DNA of 64,000 bases, taken from NCBI GenBank assembly GCA_029204045.2, contig CM055063.1:33838810-33902809 (forward strand), given 5' to 3'. Below are positions 29,823 through 41,300 of this stretch, in pieces. Made by a program: the position numbers and the translations under genes. Source of the stretch: Tillandsia leiboldiana. Taxonomy: Eukaryota; Streptophyta; Magnoliopsida; Poales; Bromeliaceae. The stretch's first letter is position 1. Each line of letters opens with the position of its first letter. The notes under the pieces were generated by a model. That model made no database searches and was not told the origin of the DNA. It was given only the letters and a program-made list of their open reading frames with translations.

Positions 29823-32393
29823 AGCGGGCCACGGGTGCAGGTATTATCCTTATCTCCTCTACTCGCACTAGAGCTTTATTGATACCGGAGCCTCTCATTC
29901 ATCATCAGTAGGACATTGCATTCATGCATGGGCTAGAGATAGAACCGTGGTCTTGTGCTCGTGAGGTTCAGGTACACGATCATGTCTACACGTTGATGAG
30001 TGTTGTTGGTCCTGCCCTGTCAGTTAGGGCCTTGGATTTTACCTGTAGATCTTTTGGTCCTTCGCCAGCTTCAGGATTTCGACGTAGTTTTGGGGATGGA
30101 TTGGTTGACTGGTATTACGCTTGCTATTGATTGTCGAGAGAGGACTGTGACCTCAGGGAGCCGGATCAGGAGGAGTATGTTTTCAGAGGTTGTCAGAGTA
30201 CGCTGTTGCAGCGACGATCTTCTGCTAGAGCCCGACAGCTGATGAGTCGTGGTTGTGTTGCTTCTTAGCTATGTTGTAGAGGCGCCTACGGCGATGCTGG
30301 ACTCGAGGACATTCCTATCGTCCGAGAGTATCCAGATGTGTTCCCTCCCGAGCCTGTCGTTTATGCCGACGGATCGAGAGATTGAGTTTGTGATTGACGT
30401 GGTTCCTGGAACCACGCGAATCTCTAAGGTACCATACAGAATGGCACCAGCAGAATTGAGAGAGTTAAAGGCTCAGCTTCAGGATCTCTTGGATCGCGGG
30501 TTTGTTCGTCCCAGGTTTCTCCTTGGGGAGCCCGATCTTTTTGTGAAGAAAAAGGACGGGTCACTTAGGCTTTTGTGTGACTACAGAGAATTGAATAAAG
30601 TGACGTCAAGAACAAGTATCCACTTCCTCGGATTGATGATTTATTTGATCAGCTTCAGGGAGCCACGGTTTTCTCGAAGGTAGATCTTGCAGTCCCGGTT
30701 ACCACCAGCTGAGGGTGAGGGCCTGGAGGATGTGTCCAAGACGGCGTTTAGGTCTCGGTATGGGCATTACGAGTTACAGTGCCACCTTTTGGTTTGACGA
30801 ATGCCCCGGCGCGTTCATGGATCTGATGAACCGAGTCTTTCAGCCGTACTTGGACCGTTTTGTGGTGGTTTCATTGATGACATCCTGATTTACTCCCGTA
30901 GCGACTTTGAGCACGAGAGCACTTGAGGTTAGTGCTGCAGTTTCTGAGGGAGAAGAAGCTGTACGAAAGTTAAAGAAAGTGCGCCTTTTGGCTTCGGGAT
31001 GGGTTATTTTCTAGACCACATTGTCTCAGCCGCAGGAGTGGCAGTGGACCGGCGAATATTGTTTCAGTTCGGGATTGGCCTAGACCCTACAACGGTGACG
31101 GAGATTAGGAGCTTCTTGGGCATTGCGGGCTACTACCGTCGTTTTGTTGAGGCTTTGCGAAGCTCTCGACCCCCCTCACTAGATTGACCAAGAAGGGGGA
31201 AAAAAAAATTGTATGGGCAGAGCAATGCCAACAAAGCTTCGAGGTTGAAAGCAGAAGAGATTGATTCAGCGCCAGTGCTTGCACTACCAGTCATGGGAGA
31301 GGGGTTCGTGATTTTAGTGATGCCCCCACAGCGGCTTGGATGCGTATGATGCAGCATTGGTAGGGTAATTGATTATGCTTCCCGTCAGTTAACGGATATG
31401 AAAGAAATTACCCTACGCCATGACCTGGAGCTAGCTGCGGTGTTTATGCCTTGAAGCTCTGGCGGCACTATTTGTATGGCGAGCGCTGTGAGATCTTCAC
31501 CGCTCAAAGAGTGTGAAATAACTGTTCACCCAGAAGAACTCAACCTAAGGCAGCGCCGATGGCTTGAGTGTTTAAAGGATTACGACTTGAGCATTCTCTA
31601 TCATCACGGCAAGGCTAACGTCGGCGCGGATGCTGTTGAGCGCCGCGGAAAAGGGCAGACATTGAGTATGCTTATTACCCAGAAGAGACCACTGAGAGAG
31701 CAGCTGAGGAGGTTGGATATAGAGGTTGTGACCCCGGGGGATTTCTGCAAGAATTACGTACTATGTTCTTGCAGCCCACTTCTCTGGCACAGGATTAGGG
31801 AGAAAGAAGCAGAGATGGGGACCCCTATCTCTCGAGGATCCGAGACAGATGCGCTTGGGACAGAGCGCGGGGACTTTTCGGATGGATGTTGCGTGATTCT
31901 GTCACTTAGGTACAGGGAACCACATTTGTGTACGGCGGATTTGGTATTAGAGAGCTGATCCTGAGAGAGGCTCACTATACACCTTACACCCTCCATCCTG
32001 GGGGAACTAAGGATGTATAGGATTTGAAAGCTCAGTTTTGGTGGCAGGGCATGAAGAGGGGATATGGTAGGTTTGTGCCCGCTGTTTAACTTGCCAAAAG
32101 GTTTAAGACGGAACAACAGGTTCCCGCCGGCAAGTTACAAAAGCATCCCAACGCCTGAAATGGACACGGGAGGTGTCACCATGAGATTTGATTGTGGGTC
32201 TGCGAGACTCAGAGAGGAGCCGATGCGATTGGATAACGTTGAACGGTAGATAAACAAGCCATTGACTGACGAGCAGTCAGGTGGGCCTGAGAGAGTCCTA
32301 GCACGCTTGTACCTGGACGAGATCGTTGAGGCTTCATGGAGCGCAGCTTCTATCTGTCAGGAAGGGACCCCAGGTTACCTCTCAGTTTGGAGG
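29823..32393 (+). pseudogene. pol: G2 pol remnant: protease, RT, RNase H, integrase start
   Basis: Protease end DFDVVLGMDWL near 30077. RT: YRMAPAELRELKAQ near 30435, DYRELNKV near 30580, and the FIDD codons near 30870 shifted by a lost base. RNase H: LNLRQRRWLECLKDYD near 31540 and a KANVGADA segment near 31612. Integrase zinc part and core are barely readable between 31930 and 32390. This is the most degraded pol in the window, with a frame change about every 100-150 bases. Confidence 0.8.
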
Positions 32394-32493
32394 NNNNNNN
32401 NNNNNNNNNNNNNNNNNNNNNNNNNNNNNNNNNNNNNNNNNNNNNNNNNNNNNNNNNNNNNNNNNNNNNNNNNNNNNNNNNNNNNNNNNNNNN
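32394..32493. other. Assembly gap (100 N)
   Basis: Exactly 100 N, the conventional length for a gap of unknown size. Sequence on the two sides need not be adjacent in the genome. Frames crossing it are artefacts. Confidence 1.
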
Positions 32494-33965
32494 GTTCGAC
32501 GGCCGCAGAGATCAGCTCCTCTGGCAGCAGCTACGGGAGAGGAACAATTGGCGGGACCCTCCACGGAACACGTGCGCCAGTTGACGCAGCAGCAGATACG
32601 TTAGTGGTGGTCACCAGGCCCCTCCGCCGGTGCCACTGCACCAACGACGCGGGCTATGGCCGCCCCTCCCCAGGCCGCGGCAGCCGAGGTACCGTTAGTT
32701 CAGCAACGGTGCCATCGGGTAGCCCCACGATAGCATAAAAAAATTGGGTATAGAAGTTATATTCAGTTTTAAATTCACATGCAGTTGACCTATGGAATAA
32801 CCTGAGTCTTAGAGATGCGACGAGTGCGGGATTGTCGAGTATTGTTTCACGGTTTAGCTCGGGGTTGTGCTATGTAGTCGTGTTGTTTGGAGGTTGGGGT
32901 CGAGGCCGGCTAGCCACCACCGGGTCTTGATGGTGCTGTGAATCAATGATCATAAGCAACCGTACAGGACACGGTGGACTGCTGACGGTGTTCATGCACT
33001 TGGTGCGGCTTTAACACAGCATCGTTGAGCCGGCTTTTGTTTTTTTTTTTCTTTCCGAACCCCTTCCTCTGCCGACGTTCTGGTCGCCGTTAGTAGCGGT
33101 GACGGGTGGTATGTAATCCGCCGGTGTTTGTTAGTGTGTATGCTGTTTTGTCGATCGTGGGTAACTGGGTAGCCTCTTGTCTATGTTTGTACCTTTTAGG
33201 TCTTATGGTTTTAGGTACAGCAGATAGTCGGCTGATTCTTTTTGCATCTTGAGCAAAGTATGGGTGGGATGAGGATTCTTCCCCTACGGTTGTTACCCAT
33301 AGTTCGGCTTTTACTGTGGTCACTGCGATGGTTGTAGAAATCAATGGTGGGGTTTTTGGGTGCTCCTTTGGGTTAAAAAGGAGACCACCGGGCTAGTAAA
33401 TCTTGTTCGTTTGGGCTCGATTTTGGTTCGAGAGGCCGTGTCTCGTTTCGCACAAGGTGCGTAAGTGGCGACTTATATTGGGGTTTAGCTTTTTGACGTT
33501 GGGTGGTGCCAGTTAGCACTTTTAAGGGGTGTTGTGGTGGTGTAGCTCTGGGTTGGGTTCTTGTGTTTTGCACAAGAGGGTCGGTTAGGTTGTCTTACTG
33601 GTCGGTTGGCGCGTGATCCCTCGAGTCCGCTTAGTAAACCTGGATAGTTTTATGACAAGGTTTTTCTCGCTTTATTTGTTGCATGTCCTTTTTTCGACCC
33701 GATAGATTTGGATGGATAGTTTATTGTACCTGGAGGCCTTTGTTTTAGTGGACTTTGAGCTTAGAATTCTCCTAGTTGGGAGTGTGACTGTTGGTCTTGG
33801 GGGTTTGCAGCTCGGTTCGATGCCGGTGCTTGGAGGGGCAACGGATTGGGACCGAGCGTTAGTGGTTAATCAGAGTGTCGCACCCCTTCGGTACCAGGAC
33901 GGAAGTAGGCCATATCTTTGGTTTTGTCGCCAGCTTCCCATGACCAAGGCATAGTTGAGGCTTAG
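32494..33965. other. Unassigned stretch between the gap and G3
   Basis: The first 250 bases have a Pro/Ala/Gln-rich frame that could be a gag N-terminus of a gypsy element, without a diagnostic motif. The rest (32740-33960) has no recognisable domain in six frames. CTTAG at 33961-33965 is the left target duplication of G3. The same DNA should continue at 44956, where remains of G4 appear, so this may be the worn 5' part of G4. Confidence 0.4.
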
Positions 33966-34699
33966 TGTAGGATACCGAACTTCTAAAAGTAGAAGTTAGA
34001 CATTAAGTAGAATATGCCCAATTAATTCAAAGAAATCCTAATTAACCATAGGTAAAATGTGCAAAGTCAACTTTAAATACCATATAGAAGTTACGGTAGG
34101 ATATAGTAAGTCGGAAAAATTATTATATAAATAAAAATAAATAAAATAGTGTAAGATACTATTTTTATTAGACTCATAGAAGCATAATATAGGTTGAAAA
34201 TGACCTGCGCCGAAATCGGAGCGAAAACAGAAGATTTAATATTTTCTGTGAGAGACGGGGCAGATAAATTAGCAGAAAATTCACAGTGTCGGAAAATTCG
34301 AAAAAAATCGGGGAACTCCGTAATATTATTTTAAGGCCACAGAAAAAGTTTCGCGTTGATCGGATGCCAGATAGTGAGAACGGGCTCCGCCAACAGTGTC
34401 GAAAAATTCTGAGAAAATTACGGGAGCTTCGTAATTATGTTTTAAGTTACAATAAAAGTTTCGCATCAATCGGATACCCGAGCAGTGAGAAAGGTACCTG
34501 ACAGCGATTTTAAGTACAGCGAGACTTTTGGTGACCCAAAAATAGCCCAAACTGAAAATTTAAAATATCTCGTGATAAATTAAGTTGAGATGAGCCTGCC
34601 CGTCAAATTTGAGCACAAACGGACATCCAGAAGGGTTCCGCAGGCAAGTATCAGATAAAATTGGACTAAATAGTAAATTAACACTATTGTTGGGGTCCT

Positions 34700-34713
34700 G
34701 TATGCATAAAAGC
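34700..34713 (+). promoter_or_regulatory. TATA-like box of the G3 LTR
   Basis: ATGCATAAAAGC followed by CTTTTCTTCTTC-type pyrimidine-rich sequence, as in plant initiator regions. No better TATA box lies upstream of the strong splice donor. The 3' LTR has the same motif near 42786. Confidence 0.5.
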
Positions 34714-36347
34714 TACTTTCCCCTTTTCTTCTTCTTCTCCACCCACGCACACCCACACACGCACTCATACAGAGCACACCTCCATGGAAGGCTCTCTCGT
34801 TCCTTCTCACCTCACTTTCTCTCTCTAAAATTACTCACTCTAACGCGCACGAATCGCGGAGCGATTTGCGAGGAGCCTAAGGCGAGCGAGGGCGAGCTTT
34901 TGAACCAGGAAAAGCTTGGAATCCTAGCTCTTTGAGGTGAGTTTTTGTAAAAAAAATAGATTTGGTTTTGCCGTAATGTTTTTAGATCTAAAATCTATAT
35001 GATCTTAGAAGAATTCTTGTCGAAGAAATCGGCAAAAATCGTTGGAAAAATCATAATGAATGTGTATATGAAACCTAGGGTTAAGAGAGGAGTTTTTGGA
35101 TTTTCATGGGATTGATCTCATTTGAACCTATGGAAACCCAATTACTATGTAAAGAAACGTGTTGGCGAAGACGGATCGACATTCCGTCAAACGGTCGAAA
35201 AGTTAGAGCCGAAATACGCGCTCTAGGACTTTTGAGGCAAAAAGAGAAATAATTACATTAGTAATTTTGGTGGGGGATTTAAAAGGAATCCTTCCATCAT
35301 GGAGGGGTTTTGGGTAAACCCTTGACGATCCAGACCATAATCGTGGAAGTTCGTCGTCTTTCGTCGGCGCTTTTGCGCGCACGTGAAAACACTAAGCATA
35401 GTGCTTGGAGGTTATTAATAGGCCGTTTTGGACTTGTTTAGGACATCCGACTTGAGGCGACCCTTGTGATCGAGACCGGTGCTCCCGTAGATTTTCTTTT
35501 GGAGAGCCGAGCCGAGCCAAGGACCCGAGGTGGGTGGTGCTTTTACCGAAGCCGCTGGGCTTCTCTCTATGTCTTAGCCACTTACACTATTGCATATCGC
35601 ACCATTGCATTGTAGGATAGTATGTATTGCCATTTTTATACTTTCCGGTTGATATAGATATTTAGCAAATGTTATGCTAATATGTTGGATTGGGAAAGAT
35701 TGGGTCGATACCGAGGAATCCTATAGTGCGGATTGGTGTTGGACTTGTGAGTCAACAATTGATGACGAGTGGCATATATGTAGAAATTGCAAACACCACA
35801 CAATAAATGAACGAGTGGCATATGAAGGTAGTGTAGGTAAACCTACCATGACACATGTGAGACATAGGTTGTGTATTATCTATAGGGATCTCAGTTGCCA
35901 TTAGCCTTATAGATAGGGTATCCTCGTGTGGAGAGGATTGGATCATGCTCATAGTCTGTTTTTGGCTGGTGGAGGTCGCTCCTCTACGGCCGCCTACTCC
36001 GGAGTTGGTCACGGGGCACGCCACCCCGAGGGACAGTCAGGTCCCCGCAGACGCGTTCGATTGGTAGGTTGAGACATAGTCTCCCTCGTCGTGATAGTGA
36101 GCCGTGGGCAACCTTCGGGTGTGCCGTGAGATTTGAGATGAAGTGTTAAAAACCACACTTCTTGAAAATGAGTTAGAGAACAAGTATGAAACAGTACTTC
36201 ATGGACATAGTGATATATTTGGATATCTCTCCCCTGAGCATGCATACATGTCTTCCGTGTTGGGCATAGTAGAGTAGTTATTTACTGCATTTACAGTTTT
36301 CAGATATATCTATCTATCTATCTATCTGCTTGTGCCCTCTTGGACCT

Positions 36348-36458
36348 AGTGGGAAGACCGGTGGAGTCGGTGGCCGAACCCACTGGGAACTATGGACCAT
36401 AGTTCTCACCCCACTATTATTACAGGGCCGAGTACAGGTACTCCCGGCGAGGATCGCG
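36348..36458 (+). other. Double stem-loop and predicted 33-base exon (G3 LTR)
   Basis: Stem A: AGTGGG (36348-36353) with CCCACT (36379-36384). Stem B: GAACTATGGACCATAGTTC (36387-36405), a near-perfect palindrome. Acceptor CACTATTATTACAG ends at 36425; donor GATCGCG|GTAAGG is at 36459. The 3' LTR carries the same block near 44437-44547. Confidence 0.55.
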
Positions 36459-36868
36459 GTAAGGGCTTGGCGCCCTAGAGACGTTGGTAGCAGCCTCCCT
36501 ACATCTATAGCTTTTGTCACCTTGTCTTTACATTTTGAGAGTAGATGTTGTATAGGGTGAGGACATTTTGGATGTGATCTATGTATTATTCATATACACG
36601 AATGGAATGGTTGTAATAGATAGAGTTTCTCTCTTTTGTTACTTGTATGTTTACTTTTATATACTCGTACCTTGCTCTTATGTTCTTGTTAGCACTGGTT
36701 GTGCTCTCGTTGTGATTGTGTATATCTAGAATTAATTCCTGGGTGATTCTTGTACATGATCTTGTCGCTTAGCCTTGGGCGGACAGGGGAGGTTCTGTCC
36801 GTTCGGCGTCTGTTCAGCGCGCCCGAACCATGCCAAATGGTAGCAGTTTCGGGGTGTGACAGATAAAG

Positions 36869-36880
36869 TGGTATCAGAGC
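36869..36880 (+). other. Primer-binding site of G3 (initiator tRNA-Met)
   Basis: TGGTATCAGAGC, exact, seven bases after the LTR end. Confidence 0.9.
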
Positions 36881-37231
36881 AAGATAAGAGCAAGTAAAGA
36901 GAGAGAGTCTAGGATGACTTAGGAAACCCTAGGCTGGTAAACCCTAAGGTTGTAGGGACGTGAGTGAAACGTGAACCCTTGACGTTGGCGGAAGTGAAAT
37001 CGATTGGGTCAAAGAAGATTATATGTCTCTAATTGAGAATAGAGACGGATTCAAGTGTGCTTGTTCGGTGACACGAAGTGTTATGTCGGCGGCCGACGGC
37101 ATGATGCTAAGGGTCTAGGACTAGTATGCTTGTATGCTTCCGCCCGATTTATTATTGAGTTGTCTAGTTTCATAAATGCTAAGGAGCTATTGGGTTAAAC
37201 TAACTGACTAAGTTCTTGTTTCCAGGAAAGA

Positions 37232-38372
37232 ATGTCAGGTAGACGCCACACTCGTAGGTCCTCTCCGGTGCCGCCTCCAGCGGCGCCCGAGCAGTCGGGA
37301 TCTGGCGAGGTGCAGGGGCTGCGAGAGCAGGTCGCTGCTTTGGTAGGCGCGATGGAGCGCCAGGAGGCTCGATGGGAGCAGCTCCAGTCACTGTTGGAGC
37401 AGCAGGCAGCGTTGGCGGCCGCGACGGCGGCTGAGAGCCGTGATCCGCCTGCACCCTCGACTCGCGCGCCGAGAGCGGTTGAGGGTGAGGGCGTGGGGGC
37501 CGTTCCACTGTCGGCGTGCCCCCTTCCGAGGAGTGCGCCTCTGGCGGCATCGGGTTCTACTACACCCGATACGACGGCAGAAACGGCGGAGCGGGAGCGC
37601 GCATTGGCAGTTCTGATGCGGTTCCTAAAGTTCAAACCTCGGACCTTCGAGGGAGGGAAGGTGGAGCCGGCGGTAGTGGAGTTGTGGTTTGGCGCTATGG
37701 AGACTATCTTTGGAGATCTCCCTGTCCTGGAAAGGGACAGGTGCCCCTGGCCACGCATAGTTTTGGAGAACCGGCGTTAGTATGGTGGAGGCGGGTGAAG
37801 CGTGATCGACCCGCACATCTTCCTCCGATGTTGTGGGGGGAGTTCAAGAGGACGGTGTACGGGCACTACTTTCCCGACGCCGATAAGCAGGTGATGAAGG
37901 AAAAGTTCCGCAAGCTGCGGCAGGGAAGTTGCTCGGTGATGGAGTACGAGCAGGAGTTCACCCACATCATCAACTGTGTTCCCGATGTTGTTCGCGACGA
38001 TGCGGACCGGGCCGATTGGTTTCTGCGGGGGCTTAAGCCCTGGATCTACCGGGCCGTGAAGCTGTTCAAGCTCACGACCTACGCCGAGGTTCTTGATCGA
38101 GCGCTGTGGGCAGAGCACGGGGATGCCCATGTGCGCGAGGAGCGCGAGATGGCGGCGGGGTCCAAGGATAAGGGCAAGAAGCGCCAGGGCGGTGGTTCGG
38201 GGGCACAGTCTAGCTCCAGGAGGCCCCCGAAGCAACGAGATCGCAGCCGTGGAGGCAGGGACCACGGCCTTGCATTATATGTGGTAGCAGGGACCACCGG
38301 GTGCAGTAGTGCAGGCAGCGTGAGGGCAGATGCTATAGCTGCGGGCAGGAGGGGCACATGAGCCGAGAGTGC
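37232..38372 (+). pseudogene. gag: G3 gag, broken by two frame changes and one stop
   Basis: Starts MSGRRHTRRSS just after a strong acceptor. Residues 25-75 form a likely coiled coil. The capsid domain begins near 37620 (LKFKPRTFEGGKVEP), moves by one base into another frame near 37735 (ALVWWRRVK onward) and continues to the helix ending in RALWAEHGD. A second frame change occurs near a run of five C at 38224. In the third frame a CIIC motif is followed by TAG at 38307-38309, then the knuckle CYSCGQEGHMSREC (38331-38372). That frame runs on into pol, so the ancestor probably had one gag-pol frame. The lesions look like decay. Confidence 0.8.
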
Positions 38373-41300
38373 CCAGCGAGGGGTTCGCGTGCCCCCTCAA
38401 CTGCGTCGACTCCGGCAACCCCTGTTCATTATGGAGGCGCTCCTTATGTTCCCGTCTCTGCGGGGCGCGCGATGGCTCCTAGGCAGCAGGAGATGACGCG
38501 ATCGGCGCCGAGCGGGCGGGTATTCGCCGTTCAGGCCCAGGCCCAGGATCCTGTCGACATCGTGGAGCCCAGTGTCGTGGCAGGTATGGTTCTAATACAT
38601 GGAGTTCGCTCCAGGGCCATTTTTGATACAGGTGCTATGCATTCATTCATTAGCGGATCATTTGCACGCACTCATGGTATTATCTTGGAGGCAACGGGCA
38701 AGTGGCGAGTCGAAGGCCCGGAGTCGTCATCTATTACTTACACGGGGTGCTTATCCTGCCCGGTGCAAGTGGGCGACTGGATTATGCCCGTCCGGTTGCT
38801 CGAGCTCAAGAAGTTGGAGGCGTTCGACGTCATCTTGGGCATGGACTGGCTCTCGAAGTATCACGCTGTGATCGACTGCAGGAGGAAGTTGGTCACTTTT
38901 CGGGAGCCGGGACAGGAGGAGGTTATCTATCGAGCTCATCAAAGCTCGTGCTTTGTTGCAACGGTGTCGGCGACGAGAGCGAGGAAGTTGGTCCATAGCG
39001 GTTGCCCGGCATTTTTGGCGACCGTTGTGGAGGTGGACCGTGCGACTCTGATCATGGAGGAGTTATTGGTGGTGCGGGAGTTTCCTGATGTGTTTCCCGC
39101 GGAGTTACCGGGGATGCCGCCGGATCGGGCGATCGAGTTCATCATAGACTTGATTCCCGGGACGGCGCCGATCTCGAAGGCCCCGTATCGTATGGCGCCG
39201 GCAGAATTGAAGGAGTTGAGGGATCAGTTGCAGGATCTTCTCGACAAAGGGTTCATTCGGCCAAGTGTATCGCCGTGGGGAGCCCCGGTATTATTTGTGC
39301 GCAAGAAGGATGGTTCTTTTCGACTCTGTGTGGATTATCGGGAGTTGAACAAGGTTACCATCAAGAACAAGTACCCGTTACCCAGAATCGACGACTTGTT
39401 TGACCAATTGCAAGGGTCGTTGGTGTACTCCAAAATTGATCTCCAGTCCGGCTACCACCAGTTGAAAATCAAGCCGGAGGATGTTCAGAAAACGGCGTTT
39501 CGCACACGCTATGGTCACTACGAATACACGGTCATGCCTTTCGGGCTTACTAACGCCCCGGCGGCGTTCATGGATCTGATGAACCGTGTGTTCAGGGAGT
39601 ACTTGGACCGATTTGTCGTGGTCTTCATTGACGACATTTTGGTCTATTCGCGGAGCGACGAGGAGCACGCGGAGCATTTGCGGATAGTGCTTCAAATCCT
39701 TCGGGAGGAGAAGCTATTTGCAAGACTAAAGAAGTGCGAGTTTTGGCTCCGCGAGGTGGCTTTCCTCGGGCATATTATTTCTGAGGGGGGAATTTCAGTT
39801 GACCCGAAGAAAATTGAGGCGGTTAGGGATTGGCCGCGCCCGACGAATGTCACGGAAGTCCGCTGTTTTGTGGGCTTAGCCGGGTATTATCGACGGTTCG
39901 TGGAGGGTTTCTCGAGGATTGTGACTCCACTTACTCGGCTGACGCAAAAGGGCGTCAAGTTCGTTTGGAGCGACGAATGCGACCGGGGTTTCATTGAATT
40001 GAAGAAAAGGTTGACGTCGGCTCCTATTCTCGCCTTACCGGTGCAGGGCGAGGACTTTGTGGTGTATAGCGACGCATCCTATCTGGGTCTGGGGTGTGTC
40101 CTGATGCAGGGCGGAAAAGTGATCGCTTATGCATCCCGCCAGTTGAAGGACCACGAAAAGAACTATCCCATTCACGATTTGGAGTTGGCGGCGGTGATCT
40201 TCGCGCTGAAGTTGTGGAGGCACTACTTGTATGGTGCACATTGCGAGATCTACACCGACCACAAAAGCCTCAAGTACTTATTCACCCAGAAGGAGCTCAA
40301 TCTGCGGCAACGGCGGTGGTTGGAGCTGCTGAAGGATTATGATGTCGATATCCTTTACCACCCCGGCAAAGCAAACGTGGTCGCCGATGCACTAAGTAGA
40401 AAGACGGCGAGGAACCTCGCTATGGACGTCACGAATCAAACGCCGTTATGGTTGGACATGGGGCAGATGAACCTTGAGGTAGTCGCTCCCGAGGTGCCGG
40501 CCCTGATGATGGCGCTTATTATTCAGCCGACCTTGTTGGAGAGGATCAAGAATGTGCAGCCTTCCGACTCAAGTCTCCAAAAGGTGCGGCGTGACATCGA
40601 GGAGGGCAAAGGCGGCGATTTCCATGTACACGCCGATGGCACACTTCGGTTTCGGAACCGTTGGTGTGTGCCGGAAAATGAGGAGCTCCGCGAACTGATA
40701 TTGCGAGAGGCGCATCGGTCACCTTATGCCGAGCACCCTGGTGGCACCAAGATGTACCACGAGTTGAAGATGCTCTATTGGTGGCCGGGGATGAAGGCGG
40801 ACATTGGGCGCTTCGTGGCAAAGTGCCTTACATGTCAACAGATAAAAGCGGAGCGTCGACTCCCGGCGGGGAAACTCCAAAGCTTGCCTATTCCCGTTTG
40901 GAAGTGGGAGGACATCTCTATGGACTTCATCGTCGGGTTGCCTCGCTCAACGGGAGGCCACGACTCGATCTGGGTGATTGTGGATCGTCTCACCAAGTCG
41001 GCACATTTCTTGCCGGTCCACACCACCTGGGCGGGAGAGAAGTTGGCACAGGTATATCTTGACGAGGTGGTGAGGCTGCACGGGGTGCCGAAGTCGATTG
41101 TATCGGACCGAGACCCCAAGTTCACCTCGCATTTCTGGAGGAATCTGCAGGAGGCCCTTGGCACACGGCTCGATTTTAGCACCGCTTTTCACCCTCAGAC
41201 TGATGGTCAGACAGAGAGAACCATTCAGACCTTGGAGGACATGTTGCGGGCGTGCGTCATCGATTACAAGGGCGGTTGGTGCAAGTACTTGCCGATGGCC

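Larger units (their letters stand above)
25741..32393 (+). mobile_element. G2: decayed Ty3/gypsy element, 3' end lost in the assembly gap
   Basis: The LTR begins TGTAGTGTACCGG directly after the G1 codons for the integrase end, matching LTR starts of G3 (TGTAGGATACCG) and G6 (TGTAGAGTACCG). TTAGG at 25736-25740 would be the target duplication. The 5' LTR ends at 28243, followed by primer site, gag and a degraded pol that runs into the 100-N gap. Confidence 0.8.
33966..36861 (+). repeat. 5' LTR of G3
   Basis: 2896 bp, TGTAGGATACC to GGGGTGTGACA. A TATA-like GCATAAAAGC lies near 34704, followed by a CT-rich start region. A strong donor GAG|GTGAGT is at 34937. A TATC microsatellite (36305-36327), the double stem-loop (36348-36405) and a predicted small exon (36426-36458) lie toward the end. 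Confidence 0.95.
34937..37225 (+). other. Predicted leader intron of G3
   Basis: Begins after TTTGAG with GTGAGTTTTT and ends TTCTTGTTTCCAG (37225), seven bases before the gag ATG at 37232. CTAAC and CTGAC branch-like motifs lie at 37198-37208. It would remove the rest of the LTR and the primer site (36869-36880) from gag-pol mRNA. It may be split in two by the small exon at 36426-36458. Confidence 0.45.

Noticed and set aside
32262..32738. Frames crossing the N run
   Set aside because: They depend on unknown bases and an arbitrary gap length.
36869..36880. tRNA gene suspected from tRNA-Met-like sequence
   Set aside because: Only 12 bases complementary to the tRNA 3' end; these are primer-binding sites.
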